Positions 13,371-25,700 of a DNA stretch of 64,000 nucleotides are shown one piece after another. Both the position numbers and the translations under genes were made by a program. The stretch comes from Bostrychus sinensis (lineage: Eukaryota > Chordata > Actinopteri > Gobiiformes > Eleotridae): the NCBI GenBank assembly GCA_020698575.1, contig CM036239.1, forward strand, positions 13,707,263-13,771,262. Reading direction: 5' to 3'. Position 1 is the first letter of the stretch. Each line of letters opens with the position of its first letter. The notes under the pieces were generated by a model. The model saw only the letters and a program-made list of their open reading frames with translations. It searched no databases and was not told the origin of the DNA.

Positions 13371-14484
13371 GTTAGTGCCGACTGGCTAAGAAATTAAATA
13401 GCAAAACAATCATTATATGTTTCCTTTTACGTGCCTGTTTGGTTGTTAAAGTAGTAGTTTTGCTAAAAATTTTAACGCCCAGGGCTTCGCCAGCTTTCTT
13501 TATTTACACTTTAATAGGAACAGCAACAGCATGAAACTGTAAGGCTGAATATGACCAGGCTAACGTCACCGTCAAACTTGTAAATTAGGATTATATTGTA
13601 TATCTTTTCTGTGTTTTGAAACAGGTTGCCTGTTATTTAACCCCATGCAGCTCGCACGCGTTTCCACTTTTTTCAGGCCACATTTATTATCTAAGTGATG
13701 TTGGTCACTCCATAGAGATAGGTTCACTCTTGGGAATTGTAAGAATGCTTCATGTTAAGGACGGGAGGGGTGCTGACTGCTGAGTAGGGTGACAAAAAGA
13801 GGGACAAGTTGTGTTATTTGATGGGACAAGAAGGGACAGGCGAGAAATAAAAGCTATGATAATAAACATATCTAACTTACTGAGTCTAACCCTCATTTAG
13901 ATAAAGATACTTGCTACTGTTTATGAAATATTTAATGTGCTTTTTTTCATTCATGGAATTAAGCGGTGGAACTGATCTGATCTAAAATCTAAAATTAAAA
14001 CTCCCAGTCTCATTTTCTAAACACTGTCCCACAGCAGGCCAGCACCAACTCACAGCACTGTGGAGAGTTTCCTTAAACACAGATGCAACATCAACTACAT
14101 GAATATATTCCAACCCAGCAAATTGGACGCCCACAAATATTTATTCTGCATTTTACACAAGAAACAACGATCTTACCTTTTTGTTGTTTGTAACTTGAAT
14201 CTCCCCTTTTATAAGATCCACTGTGCACAAATGAAAAAAAGGGCCATTATCTGAATCAGTGGGACAGGGGGTCAGAGGACTGAATTACTGTGCAGTACAA
14301 CCAATAGTGGGACAAGTGGTCACTCTACTGCTGAGCCCCTAACTGTGGTGTGATAATGGGCGCACGCCCTTAAGTTTGACTAAACTCTACCGATGTCTTT
14401 GTTATTTCAATTGAGTAGCTACAGTCTGTCAAGGCTGTGAAAATGCTGTACCCCTGCATTGAACTAATTAAAGACTTATCTACC

Positions 14485-14516
14485 ATTAACACCCAACATT
14501 TTTGTTGGGTGTTAAT
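14485..14516. other. Perfect 14-bp hairpin just upstream of the ntmt1 coding-exon acceptor
   Basis: ATTAACACCCAACA (14,485-14,498) and its exact reverse complement (14,503-14,516) are separated by four T. The hairpin lies 70 bp before the acceptor at 14,585-14,586. Confidence 0.9.
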
Positions 14517-14587
14517 ATTACTATACTATATTAAGTATTTGGTTTCCAAGACTTGTCAAACACAATTTCTCTGTGTACCTTGTCAGG

Positions 14588-16369
14588 ATGGGTGACATAG
14601 CAGAGAATGAGACCAGTTTCTACTCCAATGCTGAAGATTACTGGAGAGAAGTCCCCCCTACAGTGGATGGGATGCTTGGGGGCTATGGCAGCATCTCCAA
14701 CATTGATATTAATGGATCCAAAGCTTTCCTACAGAAATTTCTTGGTGTAAGATACTACAGCCTTGATATTTAAACAGAACATTTTTATGACATATGATTT
14801 ATGTTTCATATACAACTAGTGTATTATAAAGAAACCTTCAACTTTGACACACAAAGAGCATTCAGTCTTGGTTGAAGATGTTTCACCGCTCATCCATTGA
14901 TACGGTCACACTACAGGTCTTAATGCTCTATTCTGATTTTTTGCGAGTCACACATGAGCAAAAAGTCAGATTTGGGCCACCTTGGCCTACAGTTTGAACG
15001 TAGCCCAAGAGGCTGGTGTTTCCCAGTTATGAAGTTAAACTGGTAGGTTAGCTGAGTTTTATACTCCTAGGAAGGAGTTTTTAACCTGAAAATAATTTAT
15101 TTTGGTGTAGAATAGTTGAAAGGCTATAGTAGTTGTAGTTTGTTAGAAGTCCTTTGTCCTCTGCTGGAGTGACCAGCACTAACCCACCTGAGGACCATTA
15201 GCATAATCAGCTCTTCTGATGTTCATTGGCCTGAGTAAATCTGTTTTGGTCTGGGTTTAAAGAGACAAGAGTTGTAAATGGATGGAATTTTAAATCTCAA
15301 ACCACTATTTCTGTTGTTTGGTTTCCTCAATGTACTGTTCCTCAGGTGGGTTAACGACTGCCCCCCTCACTCCGGGATGGGACAAATGACTTCTAACAAC
15401 CTGAAACTAGTGTAGCCTTTCAACTAATCTACACCAGTATAATTTAGTTTCAGGTCAAAAACTCCTCCTTCCTGGGAGCACAAATCTCTCTTACCAGTTT
15501 AATTTCAGAATTGAGAAAGCCTCTTGGATAAGAGGTAAAATGTCTTCAACTTTAAAAACCAAGTCCTGGTGACTTATTTTAAACGTTTTTGTTGTGATTG
15601 AATTAGCCCAGATAACTGAGCCCAGTCTTATCAGGCAGTCAGACACCTGTGCTTGTTAAAACCACCACAATTATTTTAGATGATACATCCTTCAGAAGTT
15701 GATTTGATATTTTACTAAATGGATTACTGTCCCAGATCTTAAAGCACTTGTTTTGTGTTTTGATCAAAGGAAGGAGAAGGTAAAACCAGTGCAGGATGTG
15801 CTCTGGACTGTGGAGCAGGCATCGGGAGAATCACCAAGCGTCTCCTGTTGCCTCTTTTTAAAAGTGTGGACTTGGTGGATGTGACTCAGGAGTTCCTGGA
15901 CAAAGCCAAAACATATTTGGGGGAGGACAGTAAAAGAGTGGGGAACTATTTCTGTTGTGGCTTACAAGACTTTTTACCAGAAAGCGGACGCTATGATGTG
16001 ATATGGATTCAATGGGTGATTGGTGAGTGAAAATGTGGACTAAACCTTTTTTTTTTTTTTGCTAGAGTATTTGCTCCACCAGTCTCACCACAGTCCTACA
16101 TTTCTCTCTCAGGTCACCTGACAGACAACCATCTGGTGGAGTTCCTTCAGCGCTGCAAGAAAGCTCTGCGGCCCAACGGCCTGATTGTCATTAAGGACAA
16201 TGTGTCTTATGAAGGAGTTGTCCCTGATGAGGTTGACAGCAGTGTTTGTAGAGACCTTGAGATACTCCGCAGTCTGGTGGCCAGAGCTGGTCTACGCATT
16301 GTCTATGAGGAACAGCAAATTAACTTCCCAAAAGAGATCTACCAAGTCCACACAATAGCACTTAGATAA
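14588..16369 (+). CDS. ntmt1: N-terminal Xaa-Pro-Lys methyltransferase 1
   Basis: The enzyme transfers methyl groups from S-adenosylmethionine to the alpha-amino group of proteins whose initiator Met has been removed and that begin X-Pro-Lys, such as RCC1. It acts mainly in the nucleus. Coding exons are 14,588-14,746, 15,770-16,022 and 16,113-16,369. They join in frame (669 nt, 222 residues; the human protein has 223). Visible landmarks are PPTVDGMLGGYG near residue 25, the SAM-binding loop LDCGAGIGR near 65-73, NYFCCGLQDF, and DVIWIQWVIGHLTD, which contains family active-site residues. The start ATG follows an acceptor by one base and matches the family N-terminus in length. The first coding intron carries an inverted-repeat element (14,866-15,564). 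The 3' UTR is about 480 bases. Confidence 0.96.
14866..15564. mobile_element. Inverted-repeat DNA element in the ntmt1 intron
   Basis: Sequence at about 14,866-15,131 reappears, inverted and imperfect, at about 15,412-15,564. Matching landmarks are CTTGGTTGAAGATGTTT against a reversed copy near 15,542-15,563, TAAACTGGTA near 15,048 against TACCAGTTTA near 15,495, and GTTGAAAGGCTA against TAGCCTTTCAAC. The long arms around a 280-bp centre suggest a non-autonomous DNA transposon with long terminal inverted repeats. The target duplication was not resolved. Confidence 0.6.
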
Positions 16370-16846
16370 TAAATAGTATTTATAATATAGACATATTTTT
16401 ATCACAGTAAATTTTTATAGGATATTGAGGAAAATGCACAGCACCAGTGACTCCTGGACATTTTAGGTTTTGTCTCAATGGACTGTTTACAGTTTTAAAA
16501 TCATCTCTCTAGTTTCAACAAACTCCAAACCTCGCCTCACTCATGCTCTATTTCCTTGTTTGTTTTTTTTCTTTTTTATCAAAAGCCAAAGAACAGCATT
16601 CTTCACTGGTCTCACTCTGATCTAGTGATGAACTACTAATAAAATACTTTAGGTCCCCTTTTTCCGACAGGGCAGCACTGCTTGTTTAAACTGTTTAAGA
16701 GCATTCGGATAACTCCTTTAGCCGACTTTTACTAGACAAACCTATATGAAAACTAAGTGTGTATTTTGTTTTGACTGTCTTGTGCATGAACATCTGTTTT
16801 TTGTGTCTCGAGAATATGTTGTAAAGCTGGCTTAATACAGCATAAT

Positions 16847-16852
16847 AATAAA
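16847..16852 (+). terminator. ntmt1: ntmt1 poly(A) signal
   Basis: A canonical AATAAA, followed by a T/GT-rich stretch, lies 478 bases after the ntmt1 stop codon. Confidence 0.75.
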
Positions 16853-16937
16853 GATTTGTCTATTGGTTATATACTGCCATTATTGTGACTTGTTCTTTGG
16901 TAGGGACTCTGCAGGTGAACAAAACAGGCCATAGTTT

Positions 16938-16943
16938 TTTATT
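16938..16943 (-). terminator. ndor1: ndor1 poly(A) signal
   Basis: TTTATT on the plus strand is AATAAA on the minus strand, about 220 bases past the ndor1 stop. It is the first such signal downstream of that stop and lies only about 85 bases from the ntmt1 signal. Confidence 0.6.
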
Positions 16944-17160
16944 TCTATCTATATAGACATTGTATGCATGTTGTACATTAAGACAAAACGCATCAGTTTG
17001 AACTAATTTGGTGTTGTATTAAAATACTGATTATAGGCAGTCACATGATTACAGACAATATGTAGTTATGTATTTTTAGTTTGCAGTCATTTCTATGTAA
17101 AGCATAATTTAACAAACTTCCATAAATTACATAATGCATAAAACATATTCCAGGTCATGA

Positions 17161-20100
17161 TCAGGACCAGGTCTCACTCTGAAGCCGACAAGATTGCTCC
17201 ATAGCCACCACCATCTGCTCTGCGTCCTCAGCTGATACTGAACCTTGCTGAAACACACCTTTCAGAGCATCACGCACACTACTGGGCATCTGTTTGGCAT
17301 TTCTGCAGAGGAACAAAAAAGGTTTAAAGTCCTGATGGACAGAAAATATTGGCATATACTTAAGCTTTGCCCTAAATTTCTACAACTTACCCAGCAATAA
17401 AAAAGCATGCATTTTTATTGGCAATCAAGTCCATCAAGAGTTCAGCATTTTCACTTATTCGATGTTGCACATAGACTTTATTTTCCTAGAAGACAACAAA
17501 ATAAAGACTTAGTATATTAATAGTCACATAAAGATGTGGGTGCAGGTACAACTGTTCTATTTTTGCTAGAATGACTAAGCATTGTTAAACCATTTTAATA
17601 CATTTAGTGTTTAATAAGTGAATAGAGAGTTTGTGACCTGGTCTCGAGAGAAGGCAGTGAAAAGGGTCAGCTGTCCAGCCTTTATTTTCTCCTCCCACTC
17701 ATCCCTGAAATAGAAGTCTTTAGATTCTGATCGGCAGCCAAAGAAGAGGACGTTAGCTACAGAGCAAAGACAGAAAGTCTGGTTATATGTGACAGCTGTG
17801 AGGAATTCCCAATGCACTGACAAAAACCGGACCTGTTTTTCCTTCAGCTGTCCTCTCCTGAATAGCTGATCTGAAGGGTGCTACTCCTGTCCCAGGTCCC
17901 ACCATTATGACTGGAGTGTCCTTGCCTTTGGGGAACTTAAGGGTGCCCTTTTTCACCCACAGAGGCACATATACTTCCACTAAATCAAGTAAAATGCAGG
18001 GATGGCAAATCATACTGAGTAATAACTGAAGAATGACACTAAAGTGATAGTAAAGAAAAAGTGTCACATTTGTAAAAACATTAACTGAGTAACCATGTTA
18101 CTATACACCTCAAAGTAAAAAGGACAGACACAAGTCTCAGTAAACAATAAGCAATAAGCAATATACAACAACAATGCAATGCAATAGTTTTAATGAAGTG
18201 TTATTAGATTTAGTATTATACCTTTTTCAGTGTCCATTGAAGCTAACCAATTTGAGCACAGCCCTCGTCTGGGTTTAAACAACTTTGTTTTGTATTGGAC
18301 CACAGCTACTAGAATCTGGAGTCTATTTGGAAGAGCCTGTGTGACAGAGAGTTATAAAACATCCCTCTTTCTCCAACCTTAATAAAGAAATACATTTAGT
18401 ATATACTTATTTATTGAATCATAGTTACCTGTAGTGAGGAGGCAATAGAAAAAGAGCGTGGCTGGATCTCAGGAAATAGATCCAGAAGATAGTCTACTTT
18501 GATTTCTGCGGTAGTGTGGGGAAAATCTGCCAAGACCTACATCAGAAACTCCATTACATTTACATTCACTATATAATGGAATTTAGTGGGTGTTTTGTAT
18601 TCTTCCTTTTATTTTTTTAAAACAACATATTTATTTTTTCATTCACCTCCAGAGCGGTGCGTCGAGGTCTATTGCAGTAAGTGTACAGGTCATCCTGTCC
18701 AGCTGCTGAGCTGAATTCTAAAAGCTTTTCTCGTTCAAGCTCATTTCTAGCAAAGGTCGACAGCAACTCAAAGAAGGATCGGCGAGGCACAGCAGCAATG
18801 TCAAGGTATGTCTCCACCAGATGGCGCACTGTGCAGGGCTGACAAAGTCTTGCTGGAACTGAGGACACAGGTTTTAGTTTGTAGTCATATGACATAATAT
18901 CATTACAATAACACATTAACATATATACCTGTTGTGCTGTCTGTCGGCGTAAGAGTAAACCTAGACTCTGGATCTAACCTCAGCAGTTGGCAAAATTGTT
19001 GCACATCATTTTCTGTGTTACAAGGACGCATCATCACTACATCGCCAGCAGTAAATCTACACAATATCACACAGAACAATGTGACAATCTATTTTTTAAT
19101 AATAAAAGCAAGAGGGCTGTAAGTAACTGGGGACACTCACTCTATGTTGGATCCAGTGATGTCAAATTCAAGCAGCCTCACATCCTGAAAATGCAACACA
19201 TCTGTCACTCTTGTATTGGACAACAGTTTAGCAGGAAAAGGACACGTTGGAGAAGGTATGGTCTGCTCTGTGGAAGTCTCAACCATGTCATTGGTCACAT
19301 CACTGGCATCATCTAAGAAGTGAAACTGTATATGTAGACGGCAGCCTGTTGTGAAAAAAAAACACATCACTCAAGGGATTTTTATTATAATAGTCACAAA
19401 GGGCAACAACAACAAACTCACGGTTCATCTTCTTTTAGTGGTGGTAATGCTTTCAATGATGGATGCAGAGTAAATAACTTTTGCCAGAATGATGCTAGCC
19501 AAGGATCAATAACAGCATCTGACCTACAAAAAGTATGTGCAAAGATATCCTAATTTGCTTTCTAGTTCAAACAACCAGTGCAAGTTAATTCTGAGAAAGA
19601 AATAGTCCTACCCAAGATCGTGTTGGTCATCAGCCAGCCCAACAGGGAGTAGCATAGTGGCCCCAAGCTGCTGAAGGCGCTTTTGAAGTTTTTTAGCCAC
19701 AAAGTTGAACCTGCAATTATAATGTATAAAATAAATGCACATTATGACGTTGGAGTGAGTTGGTTATGACTAAACTGACTTTGGATATGAAGAGTCTCCC
19801 AGGCCCAACACAGCACAGTCCAGCTGACACAGAGAACCAGCAGGTAAAGACTTCCTAAATATAAATCTCCAAAAGTTCTGAGGAGAAGAGGACAGTGTAT
19901 AAACTAAATACAATGGGTGCATGATATTCTTTGATATGTGTTGAATCAAAGGGACAAATATATGGCACGTGTCCTCAGGGGCAGGTCCTACCTTCATATT
20001 GTCTGGTGGGTCTCCCTGGCCAGTGGTGGCGCACACAAACACAACGGTAGACTCTGAGATCAAAGTGGCCTATTTAAAACACACAGAATAGGTTTATTGC

Positions 20101-20292
20101 TTTTTTATACAATAACCCTCCCAAAAACTCCACTCAAGAAGAAATCCTCACCACATTGTAGTTATCCAGAGGCATGGTCCGGACCTGCAGCCTTCGCCTT
20201 TTTGCTTGTCGGGCAATCCTCTGAGCTGTGTCCTGGGCAGTCCCAGTCTGACTCCCATACAGTATCAGCAACACAGGCTCTGGGTCTGGCAT
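17161..20292 (-). CDS. ndor1: NADPH-dependent diflavin oxidoreductase 1
   Basis: This cytosolic flavoprotein passes electrons from NADPH through FAD and FMN to CIAPIN1/anamorsin in cytosolic Fe-S cluster assembly (yeast Tah18). I read 14 coding exons from 20,292 down: 20152-20292, 19992-20069, 19780-19877, 19612-19710, 19422-19523, 19141-19345, 18929-19056, 18647-18858, 18429-18536, 18222-18336, 17833-17979, 17638-17756, 17391-17485 and 17161-17302. They give about 595 residues (human 597). An N-terminal flavodoxin domain holds the FMN loop YGSQTGTAQD (12-21). Next come an FAD domain with RSFSIASS and an NADPH domain with VGPGTGVAPFR. The C-terminus ends in ETWS, keeping the family's near-terminal Trp. 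The exon total is 1,789 nt, one base over a multiple of three. The conflict falls at the 19422/19345 junction in the variable linker. All other junctions agree in phase. Confidence 0.95.
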
Positions 20293-20883
20293 GATGTGAC
20301 TTAACAAATACAAGACAATCCAACTTTACACTACGACATCTTTGAATCACCTTCCATTAGACACGATTCAGAAGTTAAACTCATTGTTTTGATTTTTTTA
20401 TGCTTGGAGAAACAATAATAGCTAGTAACTTTTAAATATACAAATGTTATCGTGTCTTAATGAATGAGTAGGCCTATGACAGTGGCTAGCTGTTAGTTAG
20501 CAAGTATACACAACCAGTCTGTTATGTAAACTGATCTATCAAAACATTAACAAATAAAAACTTACACTGTCTCTATGCTGTCTTTAAATCAGCGACTTCT
20601 ATTAATTCCAAATGATCCAAAGCGTCTTCTTTAATAGTTTATCACCTTCATTGGAGAATTTCTCTTTAGCCATCAACGCCACACTTTACGGCAGTTTGTC
20701 TCGGCGGCCTGTGATTGGCTCAGGCTGTGGCGCTGCATTCAATGTCCAACAGAAATTTGCCCACTGCAGTAATACGTGATACTATCTCAGTGGTTCCTAA
20801 CCTTTTTAGTTTAGTGAACCACAGGACCTGATTTGGACACGGCTTACTCCGGGTTTAGTTCTACTTTTGTCCTGGTTTAAGGT

Positions 20884-20930
20884 AAGTCAAGGTATACTTT
20901 ATTGATCCCCGTAGGTAAATTTATTATCTA
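20884..20930 (-). mobile_element. LINE 3' tail fragment
   Basis: On the minus strand the segment reads AATTTACCTACGGGGATCAA then TAAAGTATACCTT, resembling the 3' terminal sequence of fish non-LTR elements (…GGGGATCAATAAAGTAT). It is under 60 bp. Confidence 0.5.
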
Positions 20931-20939
20931 TATTTAACC

Positions 20940-21165
20940 CATCTCCAGATACTGAACCAGGGTCCTGGTCAAGAGTACCTAGCTGGAGGTTTTAACCTAT
21001 TATGCATGTTTTAGGTTGATCGGGGGGAACCAGAGTAACCAGAGATGGGGGAAACATGCAAACTCCATACAGAAAGACCCCACACGGTCAGGGAATCAAA
21101 CCCGGGATCTTCTTGCTGTGAAGCAAGAGTGCTAACCAGTAACCACTAAGCCACCATTTAGACCT
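20940..21165. repeat. Dispersed fish repeat
   Basis: The segment has ACATGCAAACTCCATACAGA, then GGGATCTTCTTGCTGTGAAG and GTGCTAACCAGTAACCACT. Related sequence occurs at 59,725-60,060. This is a widely dispersed fish repeat whose class I cannot assign from sequence alone. Confidence 0.55.
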
Positions 21166-21440
21166 GGTTTAGTCCTGGTTTGGACCCAGTTTAGCCATGG
21201 TTTACCCTGGTTTAGTCCTGATTTAGTATTAGTTTAGTCCTGGTTTGACCTAGTTGAGTTCTGGTTTAGACCTGGTTTTGTCCTGGTTTATTTTTGGTTT
21301 AGTTCTGGTTTTCGGCCTGTTTTTTTCCTGGTTGAGTTCTGGTTTTAGACCTGGTTTAGACTTGGTTTAGACCTGGTTTTAGTCTCTGATTTGTCCTGCT
21401 TTAGTGTCCCGTCCCTCGCTATGGCCCTGGGTTAGTCCTG
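21166..21440. repeat. Minisatellite of about 11 bp, CTGGTTTAGTC
   Basis: Variants of CCTGGTTTAGTC recur more than fifteen times with small changes (GACCTGGTTTAG, CCTGATTTAG). The same unit recurs at 41,060-41,460 and 42,710-42,860 in two other elements of this window. Confidence 0.85.
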
Positions 21441-21549
21441 ATTTAGATTTAGTTTAGTCGTTGATAGCCAAATATATAAATGATCAAGTAACTCCACGTA
21501 ACCCCCCTAGGGATCCCTGTACCCCTGGTTGGGAAACACCATACTGTCT

Positions 21550-22175
21550 GACAAACTTAACAAAGATGTTTTTACATGTATATTTATCATCAGTAACACA
21601 TGAGTGACATTAAACAGACTCACATTAGGATAGTCATGACCTCATGCACATTACACTTAAGAGCACTTTTACACATTATTGGTTAACCAGTTTGTGTTAG
21701 TTGAAACATGCAAGTACCATTCAGCCATTCATGAAATGACAAGTGTTACATTTGATAATTTAAAAGACCCTCACTTCTGTGTGTGGGTCAAAGTCAAAAA
21801 CAGAGGGAAATTAAGGAACACAAATAACCCTAATAATATGATAATAAGTTTTATACAGTATGTTAATCCTTTTCTCTCATATGGCTTAAGCTCCAACACA
21901 AACCTTAATCTATGATCAGACAAATCCAGATCATATATAAATGCACATTTAAAGTACTAAGCCGGGAACACACAGTATTGTTATAAAAACATACATACAA
22001 ATAGACCAGCAGTATATGATTGCACCTGACCATCATAAATAATTTCTCTAAGAACATATAGATTCACTTTACATTCACTGATTAACCGTAACCTTGATGG
22101 GTTTCAGTCTACAGATAAAGAGAATTTTAAAAGTGTCTTAAGAAGAGCAGCAAGCTTCAGCAAAATATGCAACAT
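21550..22175. other. Gene-free spacer between ndor1 and lrsam1
   Basis: AT-rich DNA with no exon or repeat that I recognise. The 78-codon open frame at 21,679-21,915 has no family features. Confidence 0.45.
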
Positions 22176-22433
22176 ACAGTTAGGTCCATAAATACACGAG
22201 ATTTGTTTTTTTAGCCATTCACCAATGCATATTCAAAATACAGTTATATTATTAATATGGGCTTAAAGTGCAGATTCTCAGCTGTAATTTGAGAGCATTT
22301 ACACCCAAACCAGAGGAATGATTTAGGAAGCTTTTTCATAGGCTGTATGGACTATTTCCTTCATTAATCCATCATAAACTGTCACTGTCCATAATATTGT
22401 GTCTGTGTCCGAATATTTATAGACCTAACTGTA
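22176..22433. mobile_element. Short Tc1-type MITE
   Basis: The ends TACAGTTAGGTCCATAAAT and ATTTATAGACCTAACTGTA are inverted copies bounded by TA. The interior (ATTCAAAATACAGTTATAT, then GCTTAAAGTGCAGA) matches the terminal part of the larger element at 44,063-46,201. This is therefore a 258-bp deletion derivative of that family. Confidence 0.85.
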
Positions 22434-22782
22434 TAATATGTTAGATTTTTGTGATACAATACCCAAATGAGACTGTAAATACTTTAGAGAGCTCTAAAAA
22501 TTTGACTTCAGAAAAAGGCACGCATTTTGAGAGAATGAAACGGAGACAGAAACAGGCAATCTTATTTAACAAAGTGGTTCCTAAAATACAATACAAATAA
22601 AACATACAATATTAAAAAGAAAATAGATGCCAGTGATTAAAGTGTAAGTAAAAATGTAAGTTGGTTTAAGAAAAAGTCTGTTTTTGTAAATAGTGTAATA
22701 TGTAAAATTAGCTCAGAGCAGCATAGTGACCAGCTAAATAGAGAGGTGGTGGTAAAGTTACAGTACGGAAGGGCTGCTTGTT

Positions 22783-25700
22783 CTAGCTGTGGAAAAGACG
22801 AATACGCTGAGATATGGTTGCACGACACAACGGGCAGTTCTGCAGTGCCTCACTGCACACCTGACAGCAACACACATGTCCACATGGCAGGAAGATGACA
22901 TGCGACTGGAGGAAAAAAAAAAAAAATCAATTAAAATTCTTTACACTCAAAATATAAAAGGTGCAATTCAGATAAACCACACATGTCTGAGCTTTACACC
23001 ACATCATTACCACGAGATAATAAAACCCTTGTAAAAAGTGAAGTTGAATAAAAGCTTACCCCAGTCTCCATGCAGACCACACACTCAGAGCTCCCTGGCC
23101 CATCCACGGGGCTTGGGGCTGAGGGGGTGACAGGGGTCCCAGGGGTGAGAGGTGGACTGGGATAATGTATGGGTGATGCATTTGAAAGCACAGGAGAGGG
23201 AGCAGAGGGAGCAGACGGAGCAGCTGATGGGCCTGCTTCATCTTCTTCTGTCTCCATAGCTTTACAAGCTCCTAAGATAAGACACACATAAACCAAGAGT
23301 TTCAGCCTAATCCTTCCTCAGATTACAGCTCTAATATATGTTGTGTCAAAGAACATTTTTTTATGACAAATAATTTATCAATTAATACTCTACTTCACTA
23401 ACTAAAACTTTAAAACAAGTGCTGACATGATATGGCAGCATTGCTATGTACCTTGAGGAACTCCTTCTTGGGCCCATTTTAGAAGAGCTTTCTGGATGCC
23501 GACTTCATTAATACCCAGCTAAAAACAAAAAAATACATTATTAAATAACATAAGATGCAACTTTATTGTTGTGCTATATTTTAGGTAATTTATATCAGAC
23601 GTAAAAATAAAAGTCTTTTTGAAAAAAATAAATAAATGTATTTGTAATAAATATAATGAGGCTGGTCCACCTTCTTGAGGTCAGCAGGGGTCATTTGGAG
23701 AAGTGCATTAGTTGTTATTCGGTGATGAGCCAGAATAGGCAGATAGTGTTGAGCCGACAGTCTGCACAACAGGTTGACCAGCTCTTTCTCCACACCAGCT
23801 TCCTGTAATTAGCAGACACTTAAAAACAAGTACAGTCTGAAGTGAAGATGGTTGAGCTATTTGACTCCTACGTGTACAATACCTGCATGCGCAGAGATAT
23901 AGGCTTAGCATCCAGAAGTCTCTGATACTGAATCATCCAGTAGTTCTGTTGACTGGACTCAGACTTCTGCTCAAGCTCCACCTAAAGCACACCATCCACA
24001 ACAAATGAGCTTCAATCCTACAACAATGATGACTAAAACGTAAATTCTATCCCAAGTGACTCTGAACTACAGCTACAACAGATGCTAATATATGTGTGGC
24101 CTCACCAGAATCTGGCGAAGCTCCAGCTCTCTTTGGTCCCTTTGTTTAAGAAGCTGTTGCAGTAAGTCACTGAGAGCTTCACGCTGCTGCACCAGAACTT
24201 CCTGCACAAACAGCACAAATCACAATAGATTATATAGTGTTTGTTTGTTTGTTTATACTCTCAGGTAAAACCTGCTCTCTGTTAGTCCATTTTTGAATCA
24301 CAGGAGAAATAGCACAATGTTAACAAACAGCAAAACAAACACATTTAAGATCACAATCCAAATGATTCAGTCAATACAGTATTTCTGCCATGAAGAAATG
24401 ACATGGAAATTAAAGAAATGCAAAACTGGGGAGGCAAAGAAAGAGGCAATGAGACCAACCTGCAGGTTCTCAGTATCCAGATTACGCCTTTTAACTTCCA
24501 CTTTAGTCAGCTGCATTAACTCGCTCTCGATGAGCTTGATCTGGAGACAATGGAGATACAGCAATTATGAAGCAGGCAGGAAGCAGGGAAGTGGGTATGT
24601 GCCATGATGAAATGTTGTTACCAAGAATAAAATAATCAATAATAAATAATAATTATTAGTAAGGACAGCCAAGTTGATTTACAAATTAAAAATACTATTA
24701 AAACTATAAAAAATATAAAAAGGCTGCATTTACAAAAAATAACAATCACAAAGCCATGAAAAACAAAACATGATCATACAATACTGGTCCCCTGAAAGGA
24801 CCATGGGAGTGACAGCTCTTTGATCCACACTGACCTGGTTGCGTATGAAGCCATGTACGCTGTCCTTTTGCAGCTGTAAGGCTTGAAAGGCTGCCTTCTG
24901 CATCTCTTCCTGTAGAACCAAATTACAGGCTCAGCCAATCAAATAAAAACTAAAAACTACTGTTAACCAACAAACCATTGGTCTGTACCTCCTGTAAAAT
25001 CTGTGCAATGGCTTTAGACTTGTCCAAAACTTGCAGGGACAACATTTTGTCAAACTTTCTGTCCATAGTCTCCATACTAAGAAGAAAATTTGTTAGTGTT
25101 CAGAATTTAGGTTCACATATGGTTTTATTTGTTCTTTTAGCTGTAATAGTGATGCACACTTCACCTCCTGTGAGCCTCAGTGACCAGACTCTGTCTGCGA
25201 AAGTCACTGGCTTTCTGGAGCAGGCTCATAGCACAGCTGTCAGAAAGCATCTTCTGCATGGCCGCTAAATACACACAAAAAATATTTTCAGGAATTTGAT
25301 TGATTTGATTTTTGTTTTGCACTGGTATTGATTAAATTGTCAGCATTTCTTAGTTTACTGTACAATAATTTTAACTGGAAACAAAGTGTTGTTTATGTGA
25401 TGGTTTGATAAATACCTGCCACCTCCCTCTTCCTCAGTGAATTAGCTTCTTCCTGTGTGATAGCGGTCAGTTGCTCCATACGAATCCTGTAAGGTATAGA
25501 ATTAGGGCTGCAACTAACGATTATTTTCACAATTGATTAATCTGTTGATTATTGTTTCGATTAAGATAGTGACGTGTGTGTGGTTAAAGTGGTTAGAAAC
25601 TTGCGGTGTTCTATTTCATCCCTCCTGACCGCCAGAGGGCGGTGCTGAAAGCACTGAATGTACCCTTCGCGCATGCGCAGTTCGAGTAATTATACCAACA

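Larger units (their letters stand above)
20788..21541. mobile_element. hAT-like element with an internal GGTTTAGTCCT array
   Basis: The left end CAGTGGTTCCTAACC and the right end GGTTGGGAAACACCA are roughly inverted. They are flanked by 8-bp near-duplications TACTATCT (20,780-20,787) and TACTGTCT (21,542-21,549). The interior contains a minus-strand LINE tail, a dispersed repeat and a minisatellite, listed separately. No transposase frame is present. Confidence 0.65.

Noticed and set aside
21166..21440. Interstitial telomere-like array (GGTTTAG resembles TTTAGGG)
   Set aside because: The unit is about 11 bp (CCTGGTTTAGTC), not a telomeric hexamer or heptamer. Vertebrate telomeres use TTAGGG.
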